64,000 bases of DNA from Himantopus leucocephalus (taxonomy: Eukaryota > Chordata > Aves > Charadriiformes > Recurvirostridae). The notes below the pieces were generated by a model. That model was not told the origin of the DNA, did no database searches, and worked only from the letters and a program-made list of their open reading frames with translations. Made by a program: the position numbers and the translations under genes. This document shows, piece after piece, positions 25,701 to 36,870 of the stretch (position 1 is its first letter; each line of letters begins with the position of its first letter). Where the stretch lies: contig RSEF01000001.1 of NCBI GenBank assembly GCA_003993805.1, positions 71,909,046 to 71,973,045 of the forward strand. The letters run 5' to 3'.

Positions 25701-26218
25701 GCAATAAAGCCAGCAACTTTTACAAGCACATTATTCTTTTCAAAGCACTTAGGATAAAGTCTTCATGTGCATACATGTGTGCAGAAATAAACCTCCTACA
25801 TAAATTCCAGTGGCTAAAAGGCATGTAAATGTGTGTGATCAAAATATCCAACGAGATTTCTTTCTATTGGGGATGATGGAGTCTGAGTCTTCAAGAGCAG
25901 AACTTGACATTCTACATTCAGCACCTTTTCATTTGTATGAATTCAACACAAACATATCAAGAATCCAGGAAGTTTTGGCTCTGCTTTTGTTTTAATTTCT
26001 CAGTAATTCTAGATCCTGTCACTAAAATATTATCTTTTTGGTGTTCTTTCCGTACTTTATAGAAATAATTTCTGAAAATTGTTTGTGACCTCTTTAAAAG
26101 CATCTGAGGCTGCAAAAGAAGTCTCTCATGTTAAAAAAGAAATTCTAAATTTTTGCATGATCTGAACTGAATTGTTGGCAGTATGGTCAGGTTTCTAATC
26201 ATTGCTTTTCTTTTTCAG

Positions 26219-26339
26219 GAAAGCATAGATTTGGGTGAGATCATGTTTTCCCTTTGTTATTTGCCTACTGCTGGGAGAATGACATTGACAGTCATCAAAT
26301 GTAGGAATCTCAAAGCAATGGATATAACTGGCGCATCAG
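26219..26339 (+). CDS. SYT10: Synaptotagmin-10, coding exon 4 (start of C2B)
   Basis: This exon of 121 bases follows a strong acceptor, cttttctttttcag. It encodes [20 protein letters not shown] and then [20 protein letters not shown], the first strands of the C2B domain with the first Ca2+-ligand aspartate (AMD). It ends one base into the Asp codon of the next ligand motif. The donor is gtgaat, weaker than the others in the gene. It reads open into the intron for 19 codons before a stop. Confidence 0.96.
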
Positions 26340-26695
26340 GTGAATCTACTTTTTTAAATAAAAAGGCAGAGTCTATTCATGAAAGGGACAAATAAGAGCT
26401 CCTTGGTTTTTGTGTGTTTAACGTGGTTGTGAAATGAAAGTAGCAGGAGGATGGGTATAGGCCCTGTTCAGATCTACTGGCTATCTTTGGTCTGTCAGTT
26501 GGTATGTCTGCTCAAAATGCCTATACTTTTCCTCTGCATTGACAGCATATTGAAAGCAGTGTTTGCCAGGATCACTAAAATCTTTGTCATTTGTTGTCTT
26601 GTCAATACGACATTCCTACAAAAAGTATTGCTCTTATGCTACGCATTTGAACGACTTCAAGTCCAAATGCACACAACTGATTATCTGTTACTCAG
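26340..26695 (+). other. SYT10: SYT10 intron 4
   Basis: At 356 bases this is by far the shortest intron in the gene. Its acceptor is ttactcag. I see nothing else in it. Open frames that run from the intron into exon 5 without crossing a stop are fortuitous. Confidence 0.9.
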
Positions 26696-26867
26696 ATCCA
26701 TATGTCAAAGTGTCACTGATGTGTGAGGGTCGAAGGCTGAAAAAGCGGAAAACGACCACAAAGAAGAACACGCTCAATCCTGTTTATAACGAGGCCATCA
26801 TCTTTGATATCCCTCCAGAGAATGTGGACCAGGTCAGCCTCTCCATTGCAGTGATGGATTACGATCG
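26696..26867 (+). CDS. SYT10: Synaptotagmin-10, coding exon 5 (core of C2B)
   Basis: The exon completes the Asp codon of the [10 protein letters not shown] motif. It then encodes the polybasic strand [13 protein letters not shown], which in synaptotagmins binds phosphoinositides, SNAREs and adaptor proteins, followed by [20 protein letters not shown] and SIAVMDYDR. The aspartates of SDPY and MDYD are Ca2+ ligands of C2B. The donor gtaagc lies two bases into an Arg codon. Confidence 0.97.
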
Positions 26868-28351
26868 GTAAGCACAGTTTGCTTTCTGACCATTAATCTT
26901 CAGTGAGAAGTTACCTGATCATTGCAAGTGACTGCTTTCTACCCCCTTGAACGTTCAAGTAGGTTCAGTGTCACAAAAGATAAAGCCTTTGGGTCTTTTC
27001 CTGAAGAGGTTTAAAGCTTCCACAGCTTTTAGAGCTCAGGCCATTTTATCTGAATCATAAATAGCTGTGATGAGGAAGAAACATGGCTCAATCTTCTTAC
27101 GGGCCACTAGCCTTGGCACACATTTCTGTCCCCATCTGGTGGCTGGACTATGTAAAAGCTTTGTAAATCAGGTATGTCTCCCAGTTTAAAAAAAGGCCCT
27201 CGCCCCTCTGATTTCCATTTAAATAGCAGGTTATATGAAATCAAAGAAAATTTGAGTGACTAAAATAGAATTAGATGCTAATTACCTCATTGAATTGAGT
27301 CATAATTCTTCAGTTGACTCAATAAAGAAGCTTTGTAACCTTTGGGTTCAGCCCTCGCTGATCACACATCTGAGCCTCAATTATCTATGTCCTCACTGAG
27401 AACTGACAGGAAGAGACTTCTGCTCAGAGCGGCTCAAGGACTGCAGGTTAAACTAGACAGTGACTGACAGAATCATGCCCAAGCCAAGTCTGCTTCATTC
27501 AAGTGCTATTAGTAATGAGCTTTTGAGATTGCAGGGCAAATAAAGTGAAAGTCCATTTTAGTAACACAAACCTTCAGATTGTTTTTCCTTACCATCAGAT
27601 TTCTGATCTTCCTCCAACTTGTGTCAGGAAGGCTTTCTCAGTCAGATGTGAAAGGGGCACTGCGGTGCTGTTAGAGGGAGAAGAGCACAGCAACTTGCAC
27701 AGTTTCAGTCCTCTTCAGCTGCTCCTTTCAAAGCATTTGCTAAAAGGAAGTTAGGAAACATTATTCTAAGGTACATATAGGCAAGGGACAGAAAATTACT
27801 TTCTGGAGTACCTCAACAAGTCTATGGCCCTGCCAGGAGTATCAAGTATTAAAGGTATAGCCTATTACGGCTATGCCTCTTGCCTGTCACATTTTTGACT
27901 GTAGTTCCAATGACCACAACAGGTAAAACTGGGAAATATAGTATGACATGATGTCTGAAGGATTCACAGCAGGAAATGTATTCCCAGCCTTTTTGCTTCA
28001 CCTTCCTCTCCCACAAAATTTAAGCATGCTTTCCTTCTAGATCATTTGGTGTGTTATGGTCTTTTTCTGTCCTTGTGTCTTTTGCATTGTAACCTTTTAA
28101 TGACAAGGGTTAAGTTTTCATTGCTATTTTTATAGCTGCTAGAAGCACTCTGGTAGTGGCTGGAGGTTTTTGATGCTACCATTACAGAACTTAATATTAC
28201 TATACTACAACTAAAACTAATAACTGTAATAAATAGTGTGAAAACTTTGGACATGTATTCTGTGCTGCACTAAGCCAGTAAACAGAATTATACATCAGAT
28301 GTTATTAAAACTGTTTTTATTAAAAAAAATCTGCCTCTCTGCAATTCTCAG
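26868..28351 (+). other. SYT10: SYT10 intron 5
   Basis: This intron is 1.5 kb long and ends in acceptor gcaattctcag. I see no repeat, RNA gene or exon of another gene in it. Confidence 0.85.
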
Positions 28352-28481
28352 AGTAGGGCACAATGAGGTCATTGGGGTATGTCGGACAGGAATTGATGCT
28401 GAAGGGCTTGGAAGAGATCATTGGAATGAAATGTTGGCTTACCCACGTAAACCAATAACTCACTGGCATCCACTAGTAGAG
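28352..28481 (+). CDS. SYT10: Synaptotagmin-10, coding exon 6 (end of C2B)
   Basis: The exon encodes [32 protein letters not shown] and [14 protein letters not shown] is the conserved C-terminal WHXL motif of synaptotagmins, linked to docking and internalisation. The last C2B ligand position is Glu in GHNE instead of the Asp found in SYT1. The human SYT10 protein as I recall it has the same residue, so this is not a defect. The donor is gtaaga and the exon ends on a whole codon. Confidence 0.97.
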
Positions 28482-29596
28482 GTAAGAAGTAGTGACATTT
28501 TCTTCCTCTCGGTATATTGAATGTTTTTGTCTCTCCGACACTTACGTGCTTCTGAGAATCATGAAAACCAGTATGGCATCTATGGAGCAGCTATAAGATC
28601 CTTAGCACAATGTAAATCTAGTTGCATGGGTTTATTGATTACTTAAATGTGCCATTTCAAAAGTTTCCATGATGCGCTGATGGCATTGTAAGAGTAAATT
28701 AAGATATTTAAAATTTCCAAAGGTTATGATAAGGAGCTTACATCCACTTAGAGGAGATCATTTGCAAGTATTTCAAAAGCAATCATTTCCTATTCAAAAA
28801 TCTTTAGCATGAACAGCTATGTTACTAAAACATTAATCTGACACTGGCCTGCTAATTAGGCTAAATTGAGGCAACATACCAGCAGCTACCTCCAGAGTTA
28901 CTCAAACAGACACTTAGTGGAAGCTTATTCAAATGAATGGGTGATTATACCTACAAGTCCCTGGGCTTGGACCCTCTCTTCAACCTGCTGTGGCCAAATC
29001 TTACTGGCTTTCTGTATGCAAAATGCTCACAGCTTTGGATTCGGAAAGATTCATATTGAAGCCTCAAGAAGCAGCAGGCCCTGTTTTGGGACACAGAGGA
29101 CACACTGTTTAGCCCTTCCCAAAAGCAATCTGTGCAGAAAAATGAGTTGCTGTCTCTGAGGCATCAGAGGCCATTTGGTTTCTCCACTGTGTAGCCCGTG
29201 GCTGCACAGCACGTCCAGTGACAGGTAGAAGCAGCCCAACAACAAGGCTTCAGTGAAACACCTAAACAAGAGTGTGAGAGCAAGGAAGCTGAGTCAATGC
29301 AGCAGAGAAGCCTCTTTTTAGAGGTTCCTGGCTCTCTCTGGATTATGTAAGTTTGGAGACAGAGGTACCACCCCTAACTGGTTGGTGAAAGAAACCCACT
29401 CCTATGAAATGTGTCAGAGGCATTTTGAGGAGGTCACTTTAAAAATTTTCTTTCTGTTATTAGTTCTGCTGGAGGCTTTGATTCAGAAAGGGTCAAGATG
29501 TGATTTGGGTTCTTTTTTTAGGGAGTCTCTTATCCTCTGAAATGACTGTGATGCACAGGCAGATATGATGACATTTGTAAAACACTTTTCTTGCAG
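28482..29596 (+). other. SYT10: SYT10 intron 6
   Basis: This intron is 1.1 kb long and ends in acceptor cttttcttgcag. Open frames of up to 97 codons (28866-29159) lie in it but show no recognisable domain or splice context. I see nothing further. Confidence 0.85.
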
Positions 29597-29668
29597 TTAC
29601 CTGGCCGAGCAACCAGTTTTGATAGCCAGGGATCTTGTTCATCACCAAAACCACCGCTTACGCCGTAG
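29597..29668 (+). CDS. SYT10: Synaptotagmin-10, last coding exon (C-terminal tail and stop)
   Basis: The exon gives 23 residues, LPGRATSFDSQGSC then SSPKPPLTP, and a TAG at 29666-29668. This tail, rich in Ser and Pro, is specific to SYT10 among the synaptotagmins and is the best single mark separating it from SYT6 and SYT9. Total coding sequence from exon 2 to here is 1418 bases. With about 50 residues from the missing exon 1 the protein would be close to 522 residues, against 523 in human. Confidence 0.95.
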   Translation, partial: LPGRATSFDSQGSCSSPKPPLTP

Positions 29669-31605
29669 GGAACAAGAATGGATTCATCGTGTTCAGTGTC
29701 CAAAGCTCCCTTCTAGCTCACATCTACATAAACAGAAGGTTTGCTTCCGCAGATGAACTGTATCCATATTTTTTTATTAAAATACATTTTTCCTATTTTA
29801 CATCTTATATTACAGTTTATAATGATTTCTTAATGTATGAATGAAGTTGACTTGAGCCAAATATAACCCTTCCTCGTACAAATTCGTTCACCTGTTTTCT
29901 CGCTGGCATATACCCAGTGTCATAACCAAGCAGTGTTTTGATATGACCTGTATCTTTGCAGAGACAAAGAAATCAGAAAAAAAAAATCCCTTAAGCAATT
30001 CAAAACCACTGCAGCTTGTAATGCCTAATTCTTTTGAGGGAGAGCAAATAGTCATATATAGCTCATGTAGTAAATTTCTTCTAAATTGCACTGAATCCTG
30101 TATGACTTCTTAAGATAACACTTCAAACTGAATGTTGCATGAAAAAACAACTGTTGCCATGTTTTGAGTGTTTGGAAAATCAGTTCATTCCTTGGGCAGG
30201 GAGGAAGGGCTGATCAAAAGCCTGCTGAAGCCGATGAGAAGGACCCTCCTGGCTTCACTGGGTTTTAGTTCAGCCTTTATGGAACAGGTCTCACAACCGG
30301 ATCTATGCAGTTACAATCTTCCAGCAATCAAGATGCCGGCTGCCCCTACAGGAACTCGTTAGCCTGTCCAGCGAAACAACCAGGCACGTGCACCCAGGCA
30401 GGTGGCTGTAATCAGTGGCTGTTTTGCTTCAGCTACCCACCGGCTGATGAAGAGCTAGATTGGATGTCTCTGCGTGGCACTGAACAGCACATGTACGGGT
30501 ATCGTTGTGGAAAACTAACGCGTCTGCAATGAGTTGTGTGGAAGTTGATGCAGCTCCAGAGATGTAGGTGTCTCCTCATGAGGTGCATCCAGCCCCTTCG
30601 AAGCAGCCCATTTGCTGCTGGCATCATGCAGTCCTTACTTGGTCTTTATGCAGGTCAAACTGTAGATGAGAGAATGCTATGAAGTAAAGGAATTGATGTA
30701 ATATATTTCAGCTGTTAAAAAAAATCGACCAAAACCTGCTGTTATGCACATTTTTCTGATTCTTGATTTAATGTGACGGTATTAGATTCCTTTCAAGTTA
30801 TTTTGACTAAGTGCATAGCTCATATAGAATGGTTTCTGGTCCCTGGCTCAATGCCTCTAGAATTATATGCTAAATATGAATTTGAGATATGTTTTGTGTC
30901 AATATATGGAGAGAGAATTTGAAATGGAACAATTTTATAAACTAGTAAACTCATTTATTAGAATACACAGGGAAAGCAAATACAAAAATGTATTGGCTGA
31001 ATTGAGCTGCTTTAAACACTGGAAGAGAACTACACATTATTTTGTGAATTTAGCTCTTTTTAACACTGCAGTTTACCTCAATTGGATAGTTATTTTCTTT
31101 TTTCTGTTCTTTCTTTTTTTTCCTTTCTTTGAAGAGCATGGCGAAGACTGCATGATTGGGACTGAGGTTTTGAAGGCTGAATTGCAAATAGAAAAAAGTT
31201 GAGGTGGTGTCTCTTTTTGTATCTTTGTAATGTACAAAGGAAACTGAGAAGGTAGTACTTTCCAAAACAGTGTTTTTACAGAAGAAAACTGTCATACACA
31301 AGAAAAATGCCAATGGAAGATTGGGTTACGATGATGAAAGAATTTTGTGAGAATTAATCTAGTTATGAAGGGAAAAGGCAGTTTAGACTTCTGAAGAACC
31401 ATTTTGGCTTGGTTAGTTTGGCCTGGTTGACACAGAATACGTTTATAAAGATCCAGTCTCTCTATTCCGCTAACTAATCTCTAAGATAGTCAAATATGGC
31501 TTGAAGTGTTTTAACTGCTCCACGAAAGTTAGGAAGGCTGGTCTCAGCATTACAGGTGTTCCTAAGGCAAAAAAAGGAGGCAGGTTTTACACCTGTGCCT
31601 ACACA

Positions 31606-31683
31606 GCAAGCAAGCAAACAAATAAATAAATCTTTCAGACATTATTTACAAATTATTAAAAACAAACAAACAAACAAGCAAAA
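31606..31683. repeat. CAAA/AAAT simple-repeat patch
   Basis: Two short runs of CAAGCAAGCAAACAAATAAA-type repeats flank about 30 bases of unique sequence. No transposon body is attached. Confidence 0.7.
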
Positions 31684-31990
31684 AAGGATCCAGCCCAAGT
31701 TTTTGAATGTCCCTTCCAGGTTGCTGTTCATGGCCTGTTGACAGAAATAGTTTTTCCCAGAGAGGGTTGGTAATGCTGAACACTGATCCTCCCTGCTCAA
31801 GATTGTATTTTCATCACCATAAATACAGAGCAGCCTTGCAGAATTTCATTCCTTCATTTGCTCTGGGTGAGTAATTTTTTAAATCGGAGAACAAGCTCTC
31901 CTCTGTGGTTTTTTTTTCCTCCCATCATTGTTATCATCATGAGATTCTGCGGCCTAGATCATTTTCATCATGATTTTGCAAGGTTGATAT

Positions 31991-32017
31991 AGAAACAGAT
32001 ATATATATATATATATG
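31991..32017. repeat. (AT)n microsatellite
   Basis: About nine alternating AT units follow agaaacag and end in tgtgg. It is an ordinary dinucleotide repeat in non-coding DNA. Confidence 0.8.
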
Positions 32018-33180
32018 TGGAGACTGAAAAACTATTTTGTGTATACATTTATCTTAATATGAATTATATCAGCAGTGGCCTTTGTGGCCTAGAAAATACT
32101 TTTTGTAATGTGGTACTGTAACAGTTAACTAAATATTCTTTGCACTTTTTTGCACCTAATATCCAAAAAGCTAACAATTTCACGATCAAATGTAGCATAA
32201 GTGTTCAGCAAAGAGCAACATCTTTTTAACTATTTCATTGTTCTCTGTGAGTATCCTGTATGTTTTGTCATAAGTAGAAAGGTATTTCAAGACTTGTTTT
32301 CTTCAATTTAAATTGTCGTCTAACACCAAAGGAATAATAGCTCAGTTTGTGCCCTCTTGTGTTATTTTTGGCATTGTTAATAACAATAGTGAATAACTAC
32401 TGTGTCTAAACTCAATTTATGGGTGCTCTGCATGTAGGATAAAATCAGGCTGCAAAATTATCAGGACATCCAACTTCAAAAATGATCCCCTAATTAATTA
32501 TTTTTAGTCCCTTATCAGTGATTAATAGAATGAATGCAAAAGATTATAATTTTCTTTCCACCGCTTTCTTAGCTATCTCACAAGACAGGGTATATATTTA
32601 GTATAACCAACCCATTGGCTTTAGCGCCTGGTTCACAAGTTACTCTCTGAGCATACTCACAGAAGCACCAAGTAAAAGCTTAGCACAGTTTTAATCAATT
32701 AATATGTTTCTTTATGAATCTCTTTATTAAGAAATATAAAATATTTTAATTTGTAGAAGTTGTAAACTCCCTGCTTCCATCCTGAATGTTGTTTTGTTGC
32801 TTATCCACATTTCTGCCATATCACAAACATTAGCCTAATTTGAGCAAAATCAAATCTGGCAAATGGTTGGTGTAAAATATATTGTAGTAATTTTACAACA
32901 GTTTGAAAAAATCACATTCCTAAAAGCCTGAGTTATTTTATTGAAATGATTTACTGGAAACAGTAACAGTACTTAATAAGAATTGTATTTTGCACTGCAG
33001 AGCTTTTTTATACTTTCACAACAGTAAACCACAGAACTGTACAGAGAAAGTACATGACGGATTAAGTGGTTCCAGGGGAGCTGTTAAATTTTTGTATTTA
33101 TTTTCAATAATGCACTGTAAAGTGAAAAAGCCCACATACAAATGTATCTAATGAGCCATTCTAGTCTTTTGGGTAAATAT

Positions 33181-35986
33181 TGTTTTCAAGCAACCGTTTC
33201 CCTTCCCCACATTAAATAAGTTTTCAGGGACCATTAGATTTGCTCTAAGCAACCATAAAATTGTTATTAGGTCTATGCAAAATGTTAAGCAGGACCCTAA
33301 ACCACAGGTAGATTTAGGATTCTAGTGGCACTGCAGACAGTAGCATAGGGGAGCATATGCTCAGTGACACATAGGTCACATATTGTACTCCATGATCTCA
33401 ACTTTACATCACTGTATTGTATATTTCTGCCAATACGGCCCTTCCCCTCACTCTCCCAGCAAGTAACCATCTCTTTTCCCACCATCTGTAATCTATATTG
33501 GCCTTCTGTTCAAACAGTAGAGACCTGACCCTAATTTTTGTCTGCAGTGCTGAAAGCTGACTCCTGGCTTTAAAAAAGTAGTAATACGAAACCTGTGGGG
33601 TCTTGACCAAAAGGTGTAGGATAGCTACATCGCTCATTTTCATTCTACGAAGAGCTGTCAAAGAAGTAACTTCCCTTCTTCGCAGTCCCTTATGATCATC
33701 AGACATTCAGAAATCAGTAAACCTGTCCAGTTTTTTTTCTTCCAGCAAGCACTAAGAGAGTAATATACATATCTCAGGGATATGTACCTTGGTCAAGGAC
33801 AGAGAAAGTGGCCAGAACAAATAAGATAAAACAAAACTTAGTGTACCAGGACAAAAGTTCTTCTGCAAAATTTCTTCTTCAATATATGGAATTGTTTTGA
33901 CTTCTTATGTTTACATAACAAAACTATACATTTTTCTTAAAGAATCACAACCACATTCAATATTTTTGAAGAAAATTTTGAGCAAACATAAAATGTTTTT
34001 GTTGGGTTTATTTTTTCCAAGGGTAAATTTTCCAATTTCTTTCTACGGATGCATTTTTGGAGCAATATTAAGAAAACTTTAAGTTTCTAAAAAAGACTTA
34101 TTTGTTCCATCCATTTCTCCTATTTCTCTTTTTTTTTAATTGGCTTTAATGTAATCCTTTTGAAAGTTTTTAACATGATGATGCACAACAAATACATGAT
34201 AGTCTATTTCCAAGATTATTTAGCTATGTCTTTTTAATCAATTAACTGCTTATATCTTATAAAATTTTATATGTACTAACTTTTTATTACACTCCATTAA
34301 TTTAACAAGCTTTATACATCTGAAATAATTTGACTATATTTTTAAAGTGTGTAAACCTTTAAAAGAAGGTAACTATTTTAGAACTCAGTAATAGAGTTCT
34401 TCTCCTGCTGAAAATGTCAGATTTTTCAGAGATCCATAAATGTGCCTGCAAAATTTGAAAACCACCTTATTAGAGCATGCAAAAACCTAAATTTGCACAT
34501 ACAAGCATTTGCACTGGCAAAATGTATATTCATTATTATTTAGCACTTCTGTTACAGCAGAACACCCACACCTAATAAAAAATACGTTTCAGTTTGTGAT
34601 AAATACTGGAAAAATCTGTACTAAGTGACAGTTCCTTGACCTGAAAAGTTCATATGACTTTATTTCTACAAATGAATATGCTTGAAAATTCTGTAGTTAA
34701 AACATGACATATATTAATAAGACAGTGAGGTGACTTTTGGAAAAAGCTCACATAATGTCTCTTATGCCATCCAAAATATGGATAAAGTATAGTATATATG
34801 ACAGGAATATTAATGCATGTTTTCATGGAAAATTTTCTCTGTCATTCACACCACAGCTGACACTCGGTTTAACCCTTTGCTCAAGATTCACTTTCACTTA
34901 GCTTCTGAGGCTTGCCCAGTCTAAACTGAGCTCGCTGGTGTCACAAAATAGCTAAAATGGCACAGAGCAGACCGCAGAGCTAAGAAAGACAAAGGAAAAT
35001 GTGGCAGTAGACGCACAGCTATTCAACGCAACGGCAAACACTCTGAAATGAAAGGCCTCCTTTCAAAACTGGTAATAGTCATAGCCCTTGTCCTTTCTTT
35101 CTCTACTGTAAAGCAGTAAGAAAGAGGGGCATTCCCGAAGAAGAGTCAGCATGAGGCATAGGAGTTAATCGAGGTGCTGATCACAGCCATTTGCCATTTC
35201 CAAGGCAAATAATACCTTAACTTCACAAAGTGTCTTTTGTTTACTCGTCCAAATGAATAAATATCTCCTGCGCAATTCCCCTTTTCCTTAGCCCCAGCTG
35301 GAAACTGGCAGACTTTTAGCAGCACGCAGGAAACCAAGAGCTGGAACTCCAAGAGAAAGTAAAGCTGCAGGTGGGATTTAAATATCACAGGGGAATCTGG
35401 CCAGGAAAATGGAACTAACACCTTCAATCTTGTGCTGAGTGCTAGGGGATGCTTGATGATAGCAAGTGCTCAGGGCTGTGATTTTATGTTTTATCTGATA
35501 GTACCTCTACAACGTTGCTGTTGCTGGGAAACCTCTTCTTTACTGGCTCAGAGAGCAGAATGCCTCTGGTATTGCTATGTAAAATTTTTCCACCCAAGTG
35601 CAGGCTGTGACTCTTATGTTACATGGGACTCAGTCCTCTGGAAGGGCGCAAAGCATGTTAAATGTGCAGAACAGGAAAAATCAATTAAAGCTTTGCACTG
35701 TACTGTCGTGAGGACTATTGACTTTGTGGATACTTAGGGCAAGCGTTGGTGCCTTACAGACCCAAGGGAGGACATTTCTGACCGTACTCTGTATTGCTAA
35801 GCCCGTGTTGGCGACCCATGTTAGCACTATTGAAGACCCTCTGTATCAACATTGTAAAAATATAACTAATAGACATAAATACAGCTTATACATAGGTTAT
35901 CAGAGTACCAAAGCGCTCTCTGGCTGGAAAGACATACCGACTCCCTGATACATAATTCAAGGCAGCGTGCTCTGAAAGTTGGATCT
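33181..35986. other. Non-coding sequence, nothing recognised
   Basis: Very AT-rich sequence to about 34800, then somewhat GC-richer. Open frames on both strands reach about 100 codons (for example 33404-33706 on the minus strand and 35432-35737 on the plus strand). They lack splice context, domain features or matching neighbours, so I do not call them genes. Confidence 0.6.
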
Positions 35987-36196
35987 GCAGGAAGTCACAT
36001 AGCTGCTGTGATGAAAGTGGAGCTGCTCTGCAATAATTGATGAATACAATACATTGACTTGGCTCTGGGTCTTGAATTAGGTGAGTTCAATNGCAGGAAG
36101 TCACATAGCTGCTGTGATGAAAGTGGAGCTGCTCTGTAATAATTGATGAATACAATACATTGACTTGTCTCTGGGTCTTGAATTAGGTGAGTTCAA
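35987..36196. repeat. Near-identical 104-base direct copies around a single N
   Basis: Bases 35987-36090 and 36093-36196 match with two substitutions, separated by t and N at 36091-36092. This has the same form as the duplication at 1460 and is most likely an unmerged contig overlap. Confidence 0.87.
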
Positions 36197-36575
36197 CAAG
36201 TAGGCTTTAGGGGACAAAGAACAACAGGCAGAAAATGTTTGACAAGGGAGCGCCTCTTAGAAGAAAGTGAGATTTACAAAACATTAATGTCCATCCTGGT
36301 AGCCCGGGAGATTCTACCAATGCTACAGATGTCTGAAAAATGCATCTCATCTAAAATGGTGAAAACCCAAGCAGGCATAGGAAAAAAGCATAGGAAAGAT
36401 CAAGAGATCTGTTTCAGAACAGACAAGATTTATGTCTGAGCAGGCTGGGATGCAAGCTGTTGCTACACTTTACAGAGAAATTAGGCTGGGTTACTTTCCC
36501 ATTAATGGGTAGGAAAGCTTGACACAGGAGAGCTGTGCATACAGACTGTTATTTTCAAATCCGTTTAATTGAAAT

Positions 36576-36870
36576 ATTTAAGTTTACATATTTAAGCCTA
36601 AATATTTAAATAGCATTCTGTTTTTAATGAAGTGGAGTATTCATAGACTCCCTGAAAGAAAAGTTGCAAATCCATTCAGACTGTCTTGGTTAGCAGTTAC
36701 AACAGACAAAGTAAGCGTCCCANATTTAAGTTTACATATTTAAGCCTAAATATTTAAATAGCATTCTGTTTTTAATGAAGTGGAGTATTCACAGACTCCC
36801 TGAAAGAAAAGTTGCAAATCCATTCAGATTGTCTTGGTTAGCAGTTACAACAGACAAAGTAAGCGTCCCA
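36576..36870. repeat. Near-identical 147-base direct copies around a single N
   Basis: Bases 36576-36722 and 36724-36870 match with two substitutions, with one N at 36723. It lies only 380 bases from the previous case, so a contig of about 380-500 bases seems to have been placed between two larger ones without merging its ends. Confidence 0.88.

Larger units (their letters stand above)
14152..26218 (+). other. SYT10: SYT10 intron 3
   Basis: This is the largest complete intron of the gene (12.1 kb), running from donor gtaagt to acceptor tctttttcag. It contains candidate antisense exons (14963-15195 and 16277-16391, with weaker ones at 20748, 21478 and 25587), a worn CR1 3' end (about 17000-17070), a run of 12 Gs at 22697-22708 and a short AT repeat near 22760. 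The rest is AT-rich sequence in which I recognise nothing. Confidence 0.85.
29669..33180 (+). other. SYT10: SYT10 3' untranslated region and following sequence, end undefined
   Basis: The 3' untranslated region starts directly after the TAG. The first weak polyadenylation hexamer is ATTAAA at 29776-29781. AATAAA occurs at 31621-31626, but inside an AAAC/AAAT simple repeat. Sequence around 32050-33130 (U-rich stretches, TGTATTTATTTT, ATGCACTGTAAAG) looks like vertebrate 3' UTR, which fits the long 3' UTRs of many neuronal genes. No single end point can be chosen from the sequence. Confidence 0.45.

Noticed and set aside
26451..26726. Plus-strand frame of 91 codons around exon 5
   Set aside because: It is out of frame with C2B and covers intron 4 and the start of exon 5. 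The in-frame reading is the SYT10 exon.
35987..36870. Minisatellite or local tandem duplication hot spot
   Set aside because: Both repeats abut single Ns with equal copy lengths, which points to assembly overlap rather than biology.
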